Source of the DNA: Paraburkholderia nodosa DSM 21604
GTDB lineage: Bacteria; Pseudomonadota; Gammaproteobacteria; Burkholderiales; Burkholderiaceae
DNA length: 64,000 nt
Assembly: GCF_000519185.1 (NCBI RefSeq)
Contig: NZ_JAFA01000009.1
Coordinates: 248,503 to 312,502 of the forward strand
Reading direction: 5' to 3'
The notes under the pieces are model-generated. The model did no database searches. It was given only the letters and a program-made list of their open reading frames with translations, and had not been told where the DNA came from. Position numbers and translations under genes: made by a program. Below are positions 42,784-51,456 of this stretch, piece after piece (positions within the stretch are counted from its first letter, which is position 1; every line of letters starts with the position of its first letter).

Positions 42784-43230
42784 CTATTCGACCTTCACCC
42801 ACACCAGTTCGGAAATGCATTCCTTACCCGTCACCGGGTTGCGGGCGGGCAGCGTCGTGATGTGCAGGTATTTGCCGTCGATTCTGAAACGGCGCAACTG
42901 AATCGTCCCCGTCCATGATTCGTTCCACGATGCGTCGACGTGGTGGCTCACGAGGTCGCCCTCGACGCTCCACGTGCCCGCATATGCGCACGAGCCATTG
43001 AAAAGCGCGATGCGCTCGGCGTCGGTTGGCACGAGATCGGCTGGTGCGGTGCGGTTCTCCTCGAGCAGAATCGCATACATCCGCTTGTCGGCGCCGTAGT
43101 TGAGGTAGCCGCAAGGGTGGGCGCCAAACAAATCGGTCTTTGCTCCGCCGGCCAGATCTTCGGTGGTGAACGAATGCAGCTTCCATGTGCCAAGCAGCGC
43201 AGCGCTGCCGGTTTGCTTTGCTCGTGCCAT
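42784..43230 (-). CDS. Lipocalin-like domain protein
   Basis: This 148-residue protein matches the lipocalin-like family (PF13924-type): ALLGTWKLHSFTTEDLAGG at the N terminus, HPCGYLNYGADKRMYAILL, then CAYAGTWSVEGDLVSHHVDA. No signal peptide is seen. Members are small beta-barrels, often encoded beside catabolic genes, with no agreed activity. It is 56 bases downstream of the small membrane-protein gene on the same strand. Confidence 0.75.
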   Translation of the reverse strand: MARAKQTGSAALLGTWKLHSFTTEDLAGGAKTDLFGAHPCGYLNYGADKRMYAILLEENRTAPADLVPTDAERIALFNGSCAYAGTWSVEGDLVSHHVDASWNESWTGTIQLRRFRIDGKYLHITTLPARNPVTGKECISELVWVKVE

Positions 43231-43286
43231 GGCTTTCCCCTTCAGGACAACTTAACCAGCACGCTACGCCCCTGGAGACGAGACGC

Positions 43287-43541
43287 TCATTCGCGCTCCT
43301 TGCCCCAGCGCCAGCGTGGAGGCTCGCCCTTGAGCCAGCAGACCGCCGAAAGCGCGAGCGTGGCGAGTATCACGAGCCCAGCAAACACGTACGGATGCCC
43401 GTGCGGTTCAAAGAAAACGGCGACCAGACAAATCGACAGGACATACACGGCCAGCACCAGCCAACCCTGCCAGGTGAGCGGAAGTCCCCAGCCCCAGCCA
43501 TAACGTTTGGCTCGAAACCAGTATTTGCCAGTGCCTGTCAT
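43287..43541 (-). CDS. Small two-span membrane protein
   Basis: The 84-residue product starts MTGTGKYWFRAKRYGWGWGL and has two hydrophobic segments (WQGWLVLAVYVLSICLVAVF and FAGLVILATLALSAVCWL), with a basic C-terminal tail. A GGGGGAA ribosome site precedes the ATG at 43541; the longer frame above it is antisense to the VOC gene. Similar short proteins with a K-R-Y-G-W-G-W-G-like N terminus are common in proteobacteria, but their function is unknown. Confidence 0.7.
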   Translation of the reverse strand: MTGTGKYWFRAKRYGWGWGLPLTWQGWLVLAVYVLSICLVAVFFEPHGHPYVFAGLVILATLALSAVCWLKGEPPRWRWGKERE

Positions 43542-43576
43542 TTCCCCCTCTCTCGCGCCTGACGTGATGCGCAACT

Positions 43577-43975
43577 TCAGGCCGATGCCGTATGGCACAC
43601 GGCCTCGACCCGGTTGCCGGCCGGATCGATGAGAAAGGCCGCGTAATAGTCGGCGTGATAGTGCGGCCGCAAGCCTGGATCGCCATCGGAGCGGCCGCCC
43701 GCCGCGACACCGGCAGCATGGAACGCATCGACCTGCGAGCGTGTAGCGGCCTTGAAGCACCAGTGCCGCTTGTTCGGCTCGATGGCGCTGGCATCCAGAT
43801 AGATGGAAAGATACGACGACTGCGTTTCGGCTGCGTCGCAACGCTCGCCGTAGCCGAGCGCGTTGGGGCGGTCATAGACCTTGAGTGCACCCAACGTATT
43901 CATGATCGCATCGTAGAAGGGGCGCGCTGCGTCGAGATCGGGAACGCCGATCGAAACGTGATCGAGAAGCTGCAT
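43577..43975 (-). CDS. VOC-superfamily (glyoxalase-like) protein
   Basis: This 132-residue protein starts MQLLDHVSIGVPDLDAARPF and ends with the second module (HYHADYYAAFLIDPAGNRVE), giving the two metal-binding half-sites His6 and the Glu of the last strand. The family is often labelled a glyoxalase/bleomycin-resistance protein or predicted lactoylglutathione lyase; the substrate is not known. The start at 43975 gives the normal family length. Confidence 0.78.
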   Translation of the reverse strand: MQLLDHVSIGVPDLDAARPFYDAIMNTLGALKVYDRPNALGYGERCDAAETQSSYLSIYLDASAIEPNKRHWCFKAATRSQVDAFHAAGVAAGGRSDGDPGLRPHYHADYYAAFLIDPAGNRVEAVCHTASA

Positions 43976-44042
43976 GGTGCTGGAAGTCCGCAGTCGTGAG
44001 TGCACGACTATAACCGGCGAATCACACCACGCAGCGTTTGCG

Positions 44043-45608
44043 TTACCCCGCGCGACCGGTGCGGAACACCGATACCGCGGCGTTCAGCCGATGCGCTTCG
44101 TTTTCGAGCGACGATGCCGCGGCCGTTGCCTGCTCAACGAGTGCCGCGTTTTGCTGGGTCACGAGGTCCATCTGTCCAACGGCGACGTTGACCTGATCGA
44201 TGCCCGTGCTCTGCTCCGCAGCCGCCGATGCAATCTCGTTCATGATCGCACTGACGCGCGCGATCGCTTCGACGATTTCGCTCATCGTCGAGCCCGAGCG
44301 CTCGACGAGGCCCGCGCCGGTCTCCACGCGCGAGGTCGACGACTCGATCAGTTCCTTGATCTCCTTGGCTGCCGCGGCGCTACGCTGCGCAAGCGAGCGC
44401 ACTTCGCTTGCCACCACCGCGAAGCCGCGCCCTTCCTCGCCCGCACGCGCCGCTTCCACAGCCGCGTTGAGCGCAAGAATGTTGGTCTGGAACGCAATGG
44501 CCTCGATCACGCCGACGATCTCGCCCACGCGCCGCGAGTCGCCCACGATGTCCTGCATCGTGCCGACCACTTCGCGCGAGAGCGCGCCGCCCTGCGCGGC
44601 GAGACCGGAAGCGCCCTGGGCGAGTGTGCTGGCCTCGCGTGCGTTTTCGGCGGTCTGCTTGACGGTGGAGGTCAGCTCTTCGATGCTCGCCGCCGTTTCC
44701 TCGAGCGAGGCAGCCTGCTCCTCGGTGCGCTGCGAAAGGTCCGTATTGCCCGCGGCGATCTCGCTCACGCCCTTGTCGATCGACAGCGCGCCTTCGCGCA
44801 CGCTGCTGACCGTCTTGATGAGTGCATCCTGCATTTGCCGCAGCGCGGCCTGCAGGCGGCCCATTTCGTTGTTGCTCGTCGTCTGCACCGTGCCGCTCAG
44901 GTCGCCGGCGGCGATGCGCTGGAACTGCGCGATGGCCGCGTCCACGGGATGCACGATCGCGCGCATGAGCGCCGAGCGGCCAATCCACGCGAACAGCAGT
45001 GAGAGCAGCATGCCCACGCCCACCGCGATGCTCACCGCATTGAAGCGGTCCTGCGCTTCCTGGTAGCGCTGCGCGCCAAGGTCGATCTGGCGCTTCTCGA
45101 GCACGAGCATCGCCTTTTCGTAGCTGCTGTAGAGCGACGGCAGCTTGTGGCCCTGCAGTTCCTGGAACGCGGTCTTGTCGCCGGCCTTGAGCGCCGCCAG
45201 CGCCGGCTCGACGCCATCGTGCAGGAAGCTGTTGCGCTTCGCCTGCATGTCGGCGATGAGATCCTGCGCCTCGCCTTCTCCGCTCGCAATCGACAGATAG
45301 TGGTCCAGACGCTCGTTCGAGTTCTTCAGGTACTGGTCGTAGCGCTTGAGCACCGCGTCCGCGGCATCGTGGTCGCCGAGATCGGAAAGCGATGCGTTGG
45401 TGGCGAGCGCGAGGCGCAGACGCAGCAACTGGCCGGCGCTGCCTTCGAGGTCGGCGACGGCTGGCGTATTGACGGTGTACATGGTGCGCAGGGACTCGTT
45501 GCCCGCTCGCATCGACAGGAGTCCTGTGGCGGCGCCGACGATCAGGACGATGCCGAAGAAGGCGATCATCAGGGTCAGGCTTGCGCGTATCGACAGCTTG
45601 TGAAGCAT
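44043..45608 (-). CDS. Methyl-accepting chemotaxis protein
   Basis: This 521-residue chemoreceptor has an N-terminal span (residues about 10-32), a periplasmic four-helix-bundle sensor (about 33-190), a second span (about 191-212), a HAMP linker and a long cytoplasmic signalling domain. The conserved hairpin tip is present ([20 protein letters not shown], then [20 protein letters not shown]). The C terminus ends FRTGRAG and lacks the NWETF-type pentapeptide that tethers CheR and CheB, so adaptation probably depends on other receptors. The ligand is unknown. It is transcribed alone. Confidence 0.88.
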   Translation of the reverse strand: MLHKLSIRASLTLMIAFFGIVLIVGAATGLLSMRAGNESLRTMYTVNTPAVADLEGSAGQLLRLRLALATNASLSDLGDHDAADAVLKRYDQYLKNSNERLDHYLSIASGEGEAQDLIADMQAKRNSFLHDGVEPALAALKAGDKTAFQELQGHKLPSLYSSYEKAMLVLEKRQIDLGAQRYQEAQDRFNAVSIAVGVGMLLSLLFAWIGRSALMRAIVHPVDAAIAQFQRIAAGDLSGTVQTTSNNEMGRLQAALRQMQDALIKTVSSVREGALSIDKGVSEIAAGNTDLSQRTEEQAASLEETAASIEELTSTVKQTAENAREASTLAQGASGLAAQGGALSREVVGTMQDIVGDSRRVGEIVGVIEAIAFQTNILALNAAVEAARAGEEGRGFAVVASEVRSLAQRSAAAAKEIKELIESSTSRVETGAGLVERSGSTMSEIVEAIARVSAIMNEIASAAAEQSTGIDQVNVAVGQMDLVTQQNAALVEQATAAASSLENEAHRLNAAVSVFRTGRAG

Positions 45609-45848
45609 TCCTGGTCTCTCTTACGTGGGGCGCGCGGCTCTGGAGGCCGCGCGTGTCCCAGTCGTTTTTTATCGAATGTTCCGGTGCGCTTACCCAGTGC
45701 AGCCCAGGCGTCCAGGCTGTTTAAGCGTCCAGTACATAACAACGGCAGGAGAGGTTGCGAACTTTATGGTTCGCAGCAAAGAAGTACGACCGTTAGCAAC
45801 ACTTCGTCATACAGACCAATATGTGGGATGTGTGCGAGTCAATCCGCA

Positions 45849-46289
45849 TCAAGCGCTGGCTTGCGCTGCACCCGCCTCGCCCTCGTCCATCGGCACGAGA
45901 TAGCGCAGCACGTCGCGCCAGCTCACGATGCCCACGGGGCGAAAGTCGGCATCCACGATGGGGATGCACGAAATCTTGTTGGAGAGAAAGAGGGCCACGG
46001 CGTCCGAGAGGCTCGACTCGGGCCGCAGCGTGAGCGGCTTGCGGCTCATGATCTGGTGCACGCGCTTGTTGAGCGTGCCGAGGTCGCGCGCGGATTCGAC
46101 CACGCTGTCGATGAACGGGCTGATTGCGCGCAGCAGGTCGCGATCGGAGACGACGCCTTGCAGCTTGCCCTCTTCGACCACGAGCAGATGGTGAAAGCTC
46201 GCTTCCGCGAAGATCTCGCGCACGGTCGCGAGCGTGTCGTCGAAACCGACGGTGACGACACGGCTCGTCATGAATTTCTCTACTTGCAT
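45849..46289 (-). CDS. CBS-domain pair protein
   Basis: This 146-residue protein consists almost only of two CBS domains: MTSRVVTVGFDDTLATVREI with VVSDRDLLRAI, then MSRKPLTLRPESSLSDAVAL with VGIVSWRDVLRYL. Such stand-alone modules bind adenine nucleotides and act as energy or redox sensors for a partner. The ATG at 46289 follows GGAAGG; the upstream in-frame extension lacks homology. No partner is evident from the flanking MCP and DUF2891 genes. Confidence 0.85.
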   Translation of the reverse strand: MQVEKFMTSRVVTVGFDDTLATVREIFAEASFHHLLVVEEGKLQGVVSDRDLLRAISPFIDSVVESARDLGTLNKRVHQIMSRKPLTLRPESSLSDAVALFLSNKISCIPIVDADFRPVGIVSWRDVLRYLVPMDEGEAGAAQASA

Positions 46290-46459
46290 ACCTTCCAGAC
46301 CTGAATGGGTTCGACGTCCCGAGCCGGCCGATGCGCAGCAGATTCCGGCGGCGGCTCGGGGCTTCAGCCCGTAATATCGACCGCGTGCGCGTAAATCTTC
46401 AGTCTGGAAAGCGGCGTGGAGCACGCGCACCGGCGCGCCCCACCTGTTTCATGCTGTTG

Positions 46460-47482
46460 TCATGCTTCGAGCGCGAGTGTCGCAAAGGTGGCGAGCCAGT
46501 GCTCGCCCATATAGTCCCCGGCCACGTGATCGAGCGCGTTGGCCAGATGCAATTGCGCGGCATCGTTGAGGACGGCCACGCGGGCGTCGCCCTCGGGCAG
46601 TGCGCGCGCAAGTGAGCGCTGACACCACGCGCGGCTCAGGTTGAGCCCGTCGAGGTGGGCGATCTTGCCGTCGCTGCGGTCGGTGACGGTGGCCGGCGTA
46701 AAGAGCGTGACCGGCTCATGCACCGCGAGGTTGGGCAAAAAGCGCGTGAACCACGGCTCGAAATCCTGCGCGCGCAGGACGCGGCTCATCAGCAAGGCCA
46801 CGCTCAGCGCGGGCGAGAGGAATTCGTCGCCGCCCGGCTCCCACGCCTGGCAGCCCGCGTCGTTCGCGTGCCAGCGCGTGGCGGTGTCTTCGATCAGCGT
46901 CGCCAGCGCCGAACGCGACGTGGCTTTCGCGAAGTCGTACGCGAGCGTGAGCGCGAACGCCGTATTGAAGTGAGTGCCCACACGCAACGGATAGGTCGCC
47001 TTCGGCAGGAATTCCTCGAAGCGCTCGACGAACCAGTCGGTGAGCGGCGCCAGCGCCGCCTGCCAGCGCGCGGCCTGCGGCAGCTTCATCGACGCAACCA
47101 GCGTCTCGACCTGCGCCGCGAGCGCGAGCAGCCACGCCCAGCCATAAGGGCGCTCGAAACCGCGGTTGTGCGCGAGCGTGAGGTAGGCCATCTCGCCGGC
47201 CATCTTCTCCGGCGTGAAGTGCTCGTCGACCACGGCGACGATCTGTGGCCCCTCGGGCAGGTCGGGAAAGCGCTCCAGCAGATGCAGCACGAGCCAGTAG
47301 CCGTGCACGCACGAATGCCAGTCGTAGCTGCCATAAAAGACCGGGTGCAGCGCGCGCGGGCCCTGCACGTCCTGCGGGCCGTCGAGGGAGTGAGTCAGCT
47401 TGTTCGGGTACTCGCGCGTGAGGTGGGCGAGCGCGAGCGAGGCGAACTTCGAGGCATGGGCGGCAGTGAGGTGTGTGGTCAT
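46460..47482 (-). CDS. DUF2891-family protein
   Basis: This 340-residue soluble protein is recognised as DUF2891 from HPVFYGSYDWHSCVHGYWLV and AYLTLAHNRGFERPYGWAWL. The His-rich SYDWHSCVHG segment suggests a catalytic or metal-binding site in an alpha/alpha-barrel. It is 10 bases downstream of the DUF979 gene, which with DUF969 forms a transport pair, so it probably acts on the imported compound. An enzymatic role in 5-oxoproline (pyroglutamate) or peptide-derived amide use is conceivable but unproven. Confidence 0.78.
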   Translation of the reverse strand: MTTHLTAAHASKFASLALAHLTREYPNKLTHSLDGPQDVQGPRALHPVFYGSYDWHSCVHGYWLVLHLLERFPDLPEGPQIVAVVDEHFTPEKMAGEMAYLTLAHNRGFERPYGWAWLLALAAQVETLVASMKLPQAARWQAALAPLTDWFVERFEEFLPKATYPLRVGTHFNTAFALTLAYDFAKATSRSALATLIEDTATRWHANDAGCQAWEPGGDEFLSPALSVALLMSRVLRAQDFEPWFTRFLPNLAVHEPVTLFTPATVTDRSDGKIAHLDGLNLSRAWCQRSLARALPEGDARVAVLNDAAQLHLANALDHVAGDYMGEHWLATFATLALEA

Positions 47483-47492
47483 CGTGAGCTCG

Positions 47493-48443
47493 TCAGAACC
47501 GGAAAACGAAGGCGTACATCAGCAGCGTGTTGACGACGAGCAGCAGCACGGCGGTCGGCCATTGCGCCTTGATCACGCCGTTCTTGTCGCTCAATTCGAG
47601 CAGCGCCGCGGGGACGATGTTGAAGTTCGCGGCCATCGGCGTCATGAGCGTGCCGCAGAAGCCCGACAGCATGCCGATCGCGCCGAGAATCGCCGGGTTG
47701 CCGTGGAACTGATGCACGATCAACGGCAGGCCGATGCCGGCGGTCATCACCGGAAAGGCGGCGAACGCGTTGCCCATGATCATCGTAAAGAGGGCCATGC
47801 CGAAAGTGTAGGCGGCCACGACCGCGAACGCCGAATTTTGGGGAATCCAGCTCGTGACGAGTTCGGACACCACGTGGCCTACACCCGCCGCGGCGAACAG
47901 CGCGCCGAGCGCCGCGAGCATCTGCGGCAGGATGGCGGCCCAGCCCACGGCATCCATGGTGTGCCGCGCGCCCTTGAGCGCTTGCACGGGCGAATCGCGC
48001 AACATGACGAGCGCCGCGCCGAACGCAACGAGCGTGGCGATCACGAGCGAGATGAGCGTGACGTTCTTCGCTTCGACGAAGGGCGCGTACTTGAGCGTGA
48101 GCGTGCCGACGAGCGTCACCACCGGGATCAGCAGCGCCGGCATGAAGAGCCGGCTGCCGAAGCGCCGCACCCCTTGCTCGCGGCGCGCTTCGGCTTTGGC
48201 GTTGTCGTTGCCCGCGGGGCTGCGGCCCAGCTTGCCCGAGCCTGCGATCAAGGCGAGCGCAATGGCGAGGCAGCCCATCACGAAATGCGGCAGCACGCCG
48301 CCGAACAGGAACGTTACGGCGTAGACGCCCCAGAACACGAAGTTGATGAGGCGGCGCGGGTTCGCGCGGTCGAGCAGGTTGAAGAGGGCGAACGACGCGA
48401 ACATCAGGCCCGCGACGACATAGAGCGATTCGAGCTTGATCAC
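47493..48443 (-). CDS. DUF979-family membrane protein (putative 5-oxoproline transporter subunit)
   Basis: This 316-residue integral membrane protein has about eight to nine spans (LYVVAGLMFASFALFNLL, then GMALFTMIMGNAFAAFPVMT, and FCGTLMTPMAANFNIVPAAL). DUF979 occurs next to DUF969, and mutant-fitness studies of several bacteria have linked the pair to 5-oxoproline uptake; I cite that from general knowledge. The start is GTG at 48443, overlapping the DUF969 stop as GTGA, so the two are translationally coupled. Confidence 0.82.
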   Translation of the reverse strand: MIKLESLYVVAGLMFASFALFNLLDRANPRRLINFVFWGVYAVTFLFGGVLPHFVMGCLAIALALIAGSGKLGRSPAGNDNAKAEARREQGVRRFGSRLFMPALLIPVVTLVGTLTLKYAPFVEAKNVTLISLVIATLVAFGAALVMLRDSPVQALKGARHTMDAVGWAAILPQMLAALGALFAAAGVGHVVSELVTSWIPQNSAFAVVAAYTFGMALFTMIMGNAFAAFPVMTAGIGLPLIVHQFHGNPAILGAIGMLSGFCGTLMTPMAANFNIVPAALLELSDKNGVIKAQWPTAVLLLVVNTLLMYAFVFRF

Positions 48444-49150
48444 GATGCGGCTCCCTGACGGCTTGCGGCGCGCTGTGCGATGGCCGCGCCCACGCGGCGT
48501 GAAAGATCGTGATCGAGCAGCTTCAGGCGCACGCAGTGGATGAGGAGCGCCGCGACCGCGGTGGGAATCGCCCAGACCGAGACCTGCAGCGGCTGCACGA
48601 TGATGCCGTTCTGCTCGAGGAAGCCCTTGATGAGCAGGATCGACTGGATCGCGATGAAGATGTCTTCGCCGAAGAACACGGCGATGTTGTCGACGGCCGA
48701 GGCGTTGGCGCGGATCTGCTGGCGCACGGTGTCGGGCACCTCGCCGAAGCGCTTCGTGGCGGCGGCCTCGGCCATGGGCGCGATCAGCGGACGGACCATC
48801 TGCGCGTGGCCGCCCAGCGACGTGAGGCCGAGCGCGGCCGTGATCTGGCGGATCACGAAGTAGAGCATCAGCACGCGGCCGGTAGTGGCGGCGTGCACGC
48901 GCGAAATGAGGTGCCTGGCCTGCTCGCGCAGGCCGTTGCGCTCGAGCAGCGCGATCACGGGCAGCGTGAGCCAGATGAGGCCCATGTAGCGGTTGTCGGC
49001 GAACGCCTTGCCGAAGGCGCTGACGATCTCGACCGTGTGCAGCCCGCCCGCAAGCCCCGTTGCGATGCCCGCCGCGGTCACGACGAGCAGCGCGTTCAGG
49101 CGCAATGCGAAGCCGATCACCACGATCGGCACCCCTATCAAAACCAGCAT
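48440..49150 (-). CDS. DUF969-family membrane protein (putative 5-oxoproline transporter subunit)
   Basis: This 236-residue membrane protein begins MLVLIGVPIVVIGFALRLNA and has several spans, with the conserved segment AFADNRYMGLIWLTLPVIAL and LTSLGGHAQMVRPLIAPMAE. It is the first gene of the DUF969-DUF979-DUF2891 run. A TTTATCGATAAA palindrome lies about 100 bases upstream and probably controls the operon. No regulator gene is adjacent. Confidence 0.82.
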   Translation of the reverse strand: MLVLIGVPIVVIGFALRLNALLVVTAAGIATGLAGGLHTVEIVSAFGKAFADNRYMGLIWLTLPVIALLERNGLREQARHLISRVHAATTGRVLMLYFVIRQITAALGLTSLGGHAQMVRPLIAPMAEAAATKRFGEVPDTVRQQIRANASAVDNIAVFFGEDIFIAIQSILLIKGFLEQNGIIVQPLQVSVWAIPTAVAALLIHCVRLKLLDHDLSRRVGAAIAQRAASRQGAAS

Positions 49151-49252
49151 CTCTCCTCCGCCTTATGTCTTTCCGCCGATCTCGTGGACACGGCCGCGCG
49201 GGCGCGCGCTTCCCCGTTGCGCCCGATTCAGCACGGGAATCTATCACGACGA

Positions 49253-49275
49253 TTTATCGATAAATAGTCGATAAA
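49253..49275. promoter_or_regulatory. Palindrome plus half-site upstream of the DUF969 operon
   Basis: TTTATCGATAAA at 49253-49264 is a perfect 12-bp palindrome, and TCGATAAA repeats at 49268-49275. It lies in a short AT-rich patch about 100 bases before the DUF969 start, where promoter and operator are expected. GntR-type regulators often bind such sites, but none is encoded here. Confidence 0.5.
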
Positions 49276-49848
49276 GTCTTTTTAAGGGAAGTCCCTGGGC
49301 GATGCGCATCGCATGAAGGCGAATCGATGCCGCCGCGCCGCGGCGCGGCGCGGGTCGGGGGTTGGCGGGCTTGACAGTTAGTTGCGTCTGAGCCGGGAAA
49401 AGCACGAAATCGGGACCACGCTCAACCGAAACCGTGCACCCACTGCAAGTCGATCCCGGGTGGTCTCCAGCTGCACGCCTCCATCGAATCTCAACCGGAA
49501 CTCAACGAAGGCTTGAAACGTTCGCTGCACCAGCCCCGAAGCGAATCGCGGCGGTACCGCAAGCACGACGAATCCCTTCCCGGCTTTGGCAATCCTGCTC
49601 ATCGCGACCAGGCTGCACCGCATCACTCAGCGCGCACGCGTGCGCGCCGCAACCCGCGCTGGCAATGGGGCCTTGATCGCCGATATGAACAGGCAAATCG
49701 AGCACAACATCGCACTGATCCTGTCCAGCGAATCCGAGCGCGCATAGTCCCCGAGTACAAGACCAGCGAGCCCGAGCGGCATACATGCCGACTCGGTTCA
49801 TCTGACCTCGCTGTGCGATTCCCGCTCGTGAGTACGACGGATGAGCGC
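49276..49848. other. Gene-poor region with possible decayed coding sequence
   Basis: I see no intact gene here. Short frames exist on both strands but lack family features. From about 49670 to 49747, a plus-strand frame reads ALIADMNRQIEHNIALILSS before a stop. It may be a piece of the same decayed histidine kinase whose ATPase end is recognisable at 49849-50009, but in a different frame. This region separates the DUF969 operon from the RIO/tcu segment. Confidence 0.4.
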
Positions 49849-50009
49849 GTCCTGATCCAAATCGAGGATGCGGCCCGGGACTGAGCGCGGACTTCGCGCC
49901 GCATGCGTTCGATCCGTTCACGCGAGCGGAAGACTCCCGCTCGCGCGTGTCAGGCGAGACCGGGCTGGGCCTGTCGGCCGTCCTCCGCCACCCTTATAAT
50001 TCGGCATGA
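49849..50009 (+). pseudogene. Frameshifted tail of a sensor histidine kinase
   Basis: The plus strand encodes VLIQIEDA, and then, one frame over, GPGLSADFAPHAFDPFTRAE, DSRSRVSGETGLGLSAVLRH and a stop. This is the order N-D-x-GPG, F-box (FDPF) and G2 box (GETGLGLS) of a HATPase_c domain. A single missing base near 49871 breaks the frame between IEDA and GPGL. The end after LRH is also lost, since real kinases continue with the IVRAHGG-type strand. The remaining 3' end overlaps the promoter of the RIO kinase gene. Confidence 0.6.
49995..50000 (+). promoter_or_regulatory. Probable -10 element of the RIO kinase gene
   Basis: A consensus TATAAT stands at 49995-50000 in the sequence CACCCTTATAATTCGG. 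The -35 is weak (TGTCGG at 49972-49977, 17-base spacer). Transcription would start about 150 bases before the ATG at 50155. Confidence 0.4.
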
Positions 50010-50154
50010 CTCCATCCATCTCCCACGCAGCAAGCTTACGGCCGCCAGCACCGGCTGCTCGATTCATCGGTTTGTTGGTTGCGCGTACCTCTGCAGGCCA
50101 CTCACCATCCATGCGCGTGGAATGCATGTTCCACGACCTGCGGCCGACGATCGT

Positions 50155-51012
50155 ATGAAAATACCCAAACGACTTGCACCGCTTCTCGAAGAAGGACTTA
50201 TCGACGAAGTCATCGGCCAGTTGATGAGCGGCAAGGAGGCAACAGTTTACGTCGTGCGCAGCGGCGAATTCACGCGTTGCGCTAAGGTCTACAAGGACGC
50301 GAAGCAGCGCAGTTTTCGGCAAGCCGCATCGTATCGGGACGGTCGCAAGGTCAAGAACAGCCGGCAGGCGCGGGCGATGGAAAAAGGTACGCGCTACGGC
50401 CGTCAGATGCAGGAAGCGTCATGGCAGAACGCTGAAGTCGACGCGCTGTTCCGGCTCGCCGACGCAGGTGTGCGCGTGCCGCAACCCTATATTTGTACCG
50501 ACGGTGTGTTGCTGATGGAGCTGGTGATTGACGAGGTGGGTAACGTCGCACCACGGCTCAACGACGTCGATCTGACCGAAGCCCGCGCCCTCGAACTGCA
50601 CGCGCTGCTGCTGAACCAGGTTGTCCGCATGCTCTGCGCAGGGGTGATTCACGGCGATCTGTCGGAATACAACGTCCTGCTGGCAGCGGATGGGCCAGTG
50701 GTCATTGATCTGCCACAGGCCGTCGACGCAGCCGGCAACAACGAAGCCGCATCGATGCTCAAGCGAGACGTCGACAACCTGGCCGCGTACTTCGGACGGT
50801 TTGCACCGCAAATACTCACCGCGAGTTATGGCACGGAGATCTGGGCGCTCTTCGAAGCAGGGCGGCTGCATGTCGACGCCGAACTGACCGGTCGCATCGA
50901 AGTCGACACTCGACCTGTAGACCTCGATGGCGTGCTGCAGGAACTCGAAGAGACACGTCTTGAGGAAGACGCGCGAGTGCGGCGACAGCAGGAACTGGGC
51001 GCAGGCCGGTAA
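50155..51012 (+). CDS. RIO1-family serine protein kinase
   Basis: This 285-residue protein is an atypical RIO-type kinase. The ATP loop is MSGKEATVYVV with Lys44 following in CAKVYKD, and the catalytic loop is VIHGDLSEYNVLL with the base Asp168 and Asn173. The metal-binding Asp185 lies in VVIDLPQAVD, where archaeal and eukaryotic RIO1 have IDVSQ. RIO kinases work in ribosome maturation in eukaryotes and archaea; bacterial copies are scattered and their targets are not known. ATG 50155 gives the canonical N terminus; ATG 50122 would add 11 residues. Neither has a clear ribosome site. The upstream histidine-kinase remnant suggests a rearranged junction. Confidence 0.85.
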   Translation: MKIPKRLAPLLEEGLIDEVIGQLMSGKEATVYVVRSGEFTRCAKVYKDAKQRSFRQAASYRDGRKVKNSRQARAMEKGTRYGRQMQEASWQNAEVDALFRLADAGVRVPQPYICTDGVLLMELVIDEVGNVAPRLNDVDLTEARALELHALLLNQVVRMLCAGVIHGDLSEYNVLLAADGPVVIDLPQAVDAAGNNEAASMLKRDVDNLAAYFGRFAPQILTASYGTEIWALFEAGRLHVDAELTGRIEVDTRPVDLDGVLQELEETRLEEDARVRRQQELGAGR

Positions 51013-51021
51013 CCGTGCTCG

Positions 51022-51267
51022 ATGTCCCCCGAAGATCGCCCGAAAGTGAAGGTTTTCGAGGATGTCGCCGCTCGGCCAGGAACGGTCGTTCAACCGAGCC
51101 GTTGGAAGGTCATTCGAGAGTCCGTTTTCACACCGGTCGCGGACGCTACAGGGGACGCTTTGTGGCGCCTATGCCGCGGATACATCTTTTGGCAAGGCTA
51201 CGAGGGGTTAGCTTCAGGTATGGCGGTCTTGGAAACGCATAGTCTGCAATTCGAATACTTGAGCTAA
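51022..51267 (+). CDS. Hypothetical protein of 81 residues
   Basis: A short plus-strand frame starts MSPEDRPKVKVFEDVAARPG ten bases after the RIO kinase stop, and could be a small co-transcribed protein. I recognise no family, and the codon use is less biased than in the flanking genes. There are no membrane segments or cysteine clusters. It may not be a real gene. Confidence 0.3.
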   Translation: MSPEDRPKVKVFEDVAARPGTVVQPSRWKVIRESVFTPVADATGDALWRLCRGYIFWQGYEGLASGMAVLETHSLQFEYLS

Positions 51268-51456
51268 GTTGGATGCTCAACCTAGCTCGTGTTGGCTACG
51301 TTCCATGCAATCTCGCCATGTGTTTGTGGGACCTGTTGCTTGAGATGAGCGACTGCTTCAAAGACGCACGCGCTGTAAAAATCCGACCTCGAAGCGGAGG
51401 ATCGTCCGACGACGTTCTGTCAAAATACCCGCCTAATCCTTCTGACCGATCGCGGA
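51268..51456. other. Intergenic region upstream of tcuR
   Basis: This AT-richer stretch holds no convincing gene; a 77-residue frame at 51273-51506 overlaps tcuR and lacks homology. The promoter of tcuR is presumably in the last 100 bases, where TGTCAAAATACCC occurs at about 51419. Confidence 0.35.

Noticed and set aside
49434-49884. Short plus-strand frames at 49434-49676 and 49513-49884 as genes
   Set aside because: They lack ribosome sites and domains; the end of the second is only the N-box of a frameshifted histidine kinase.
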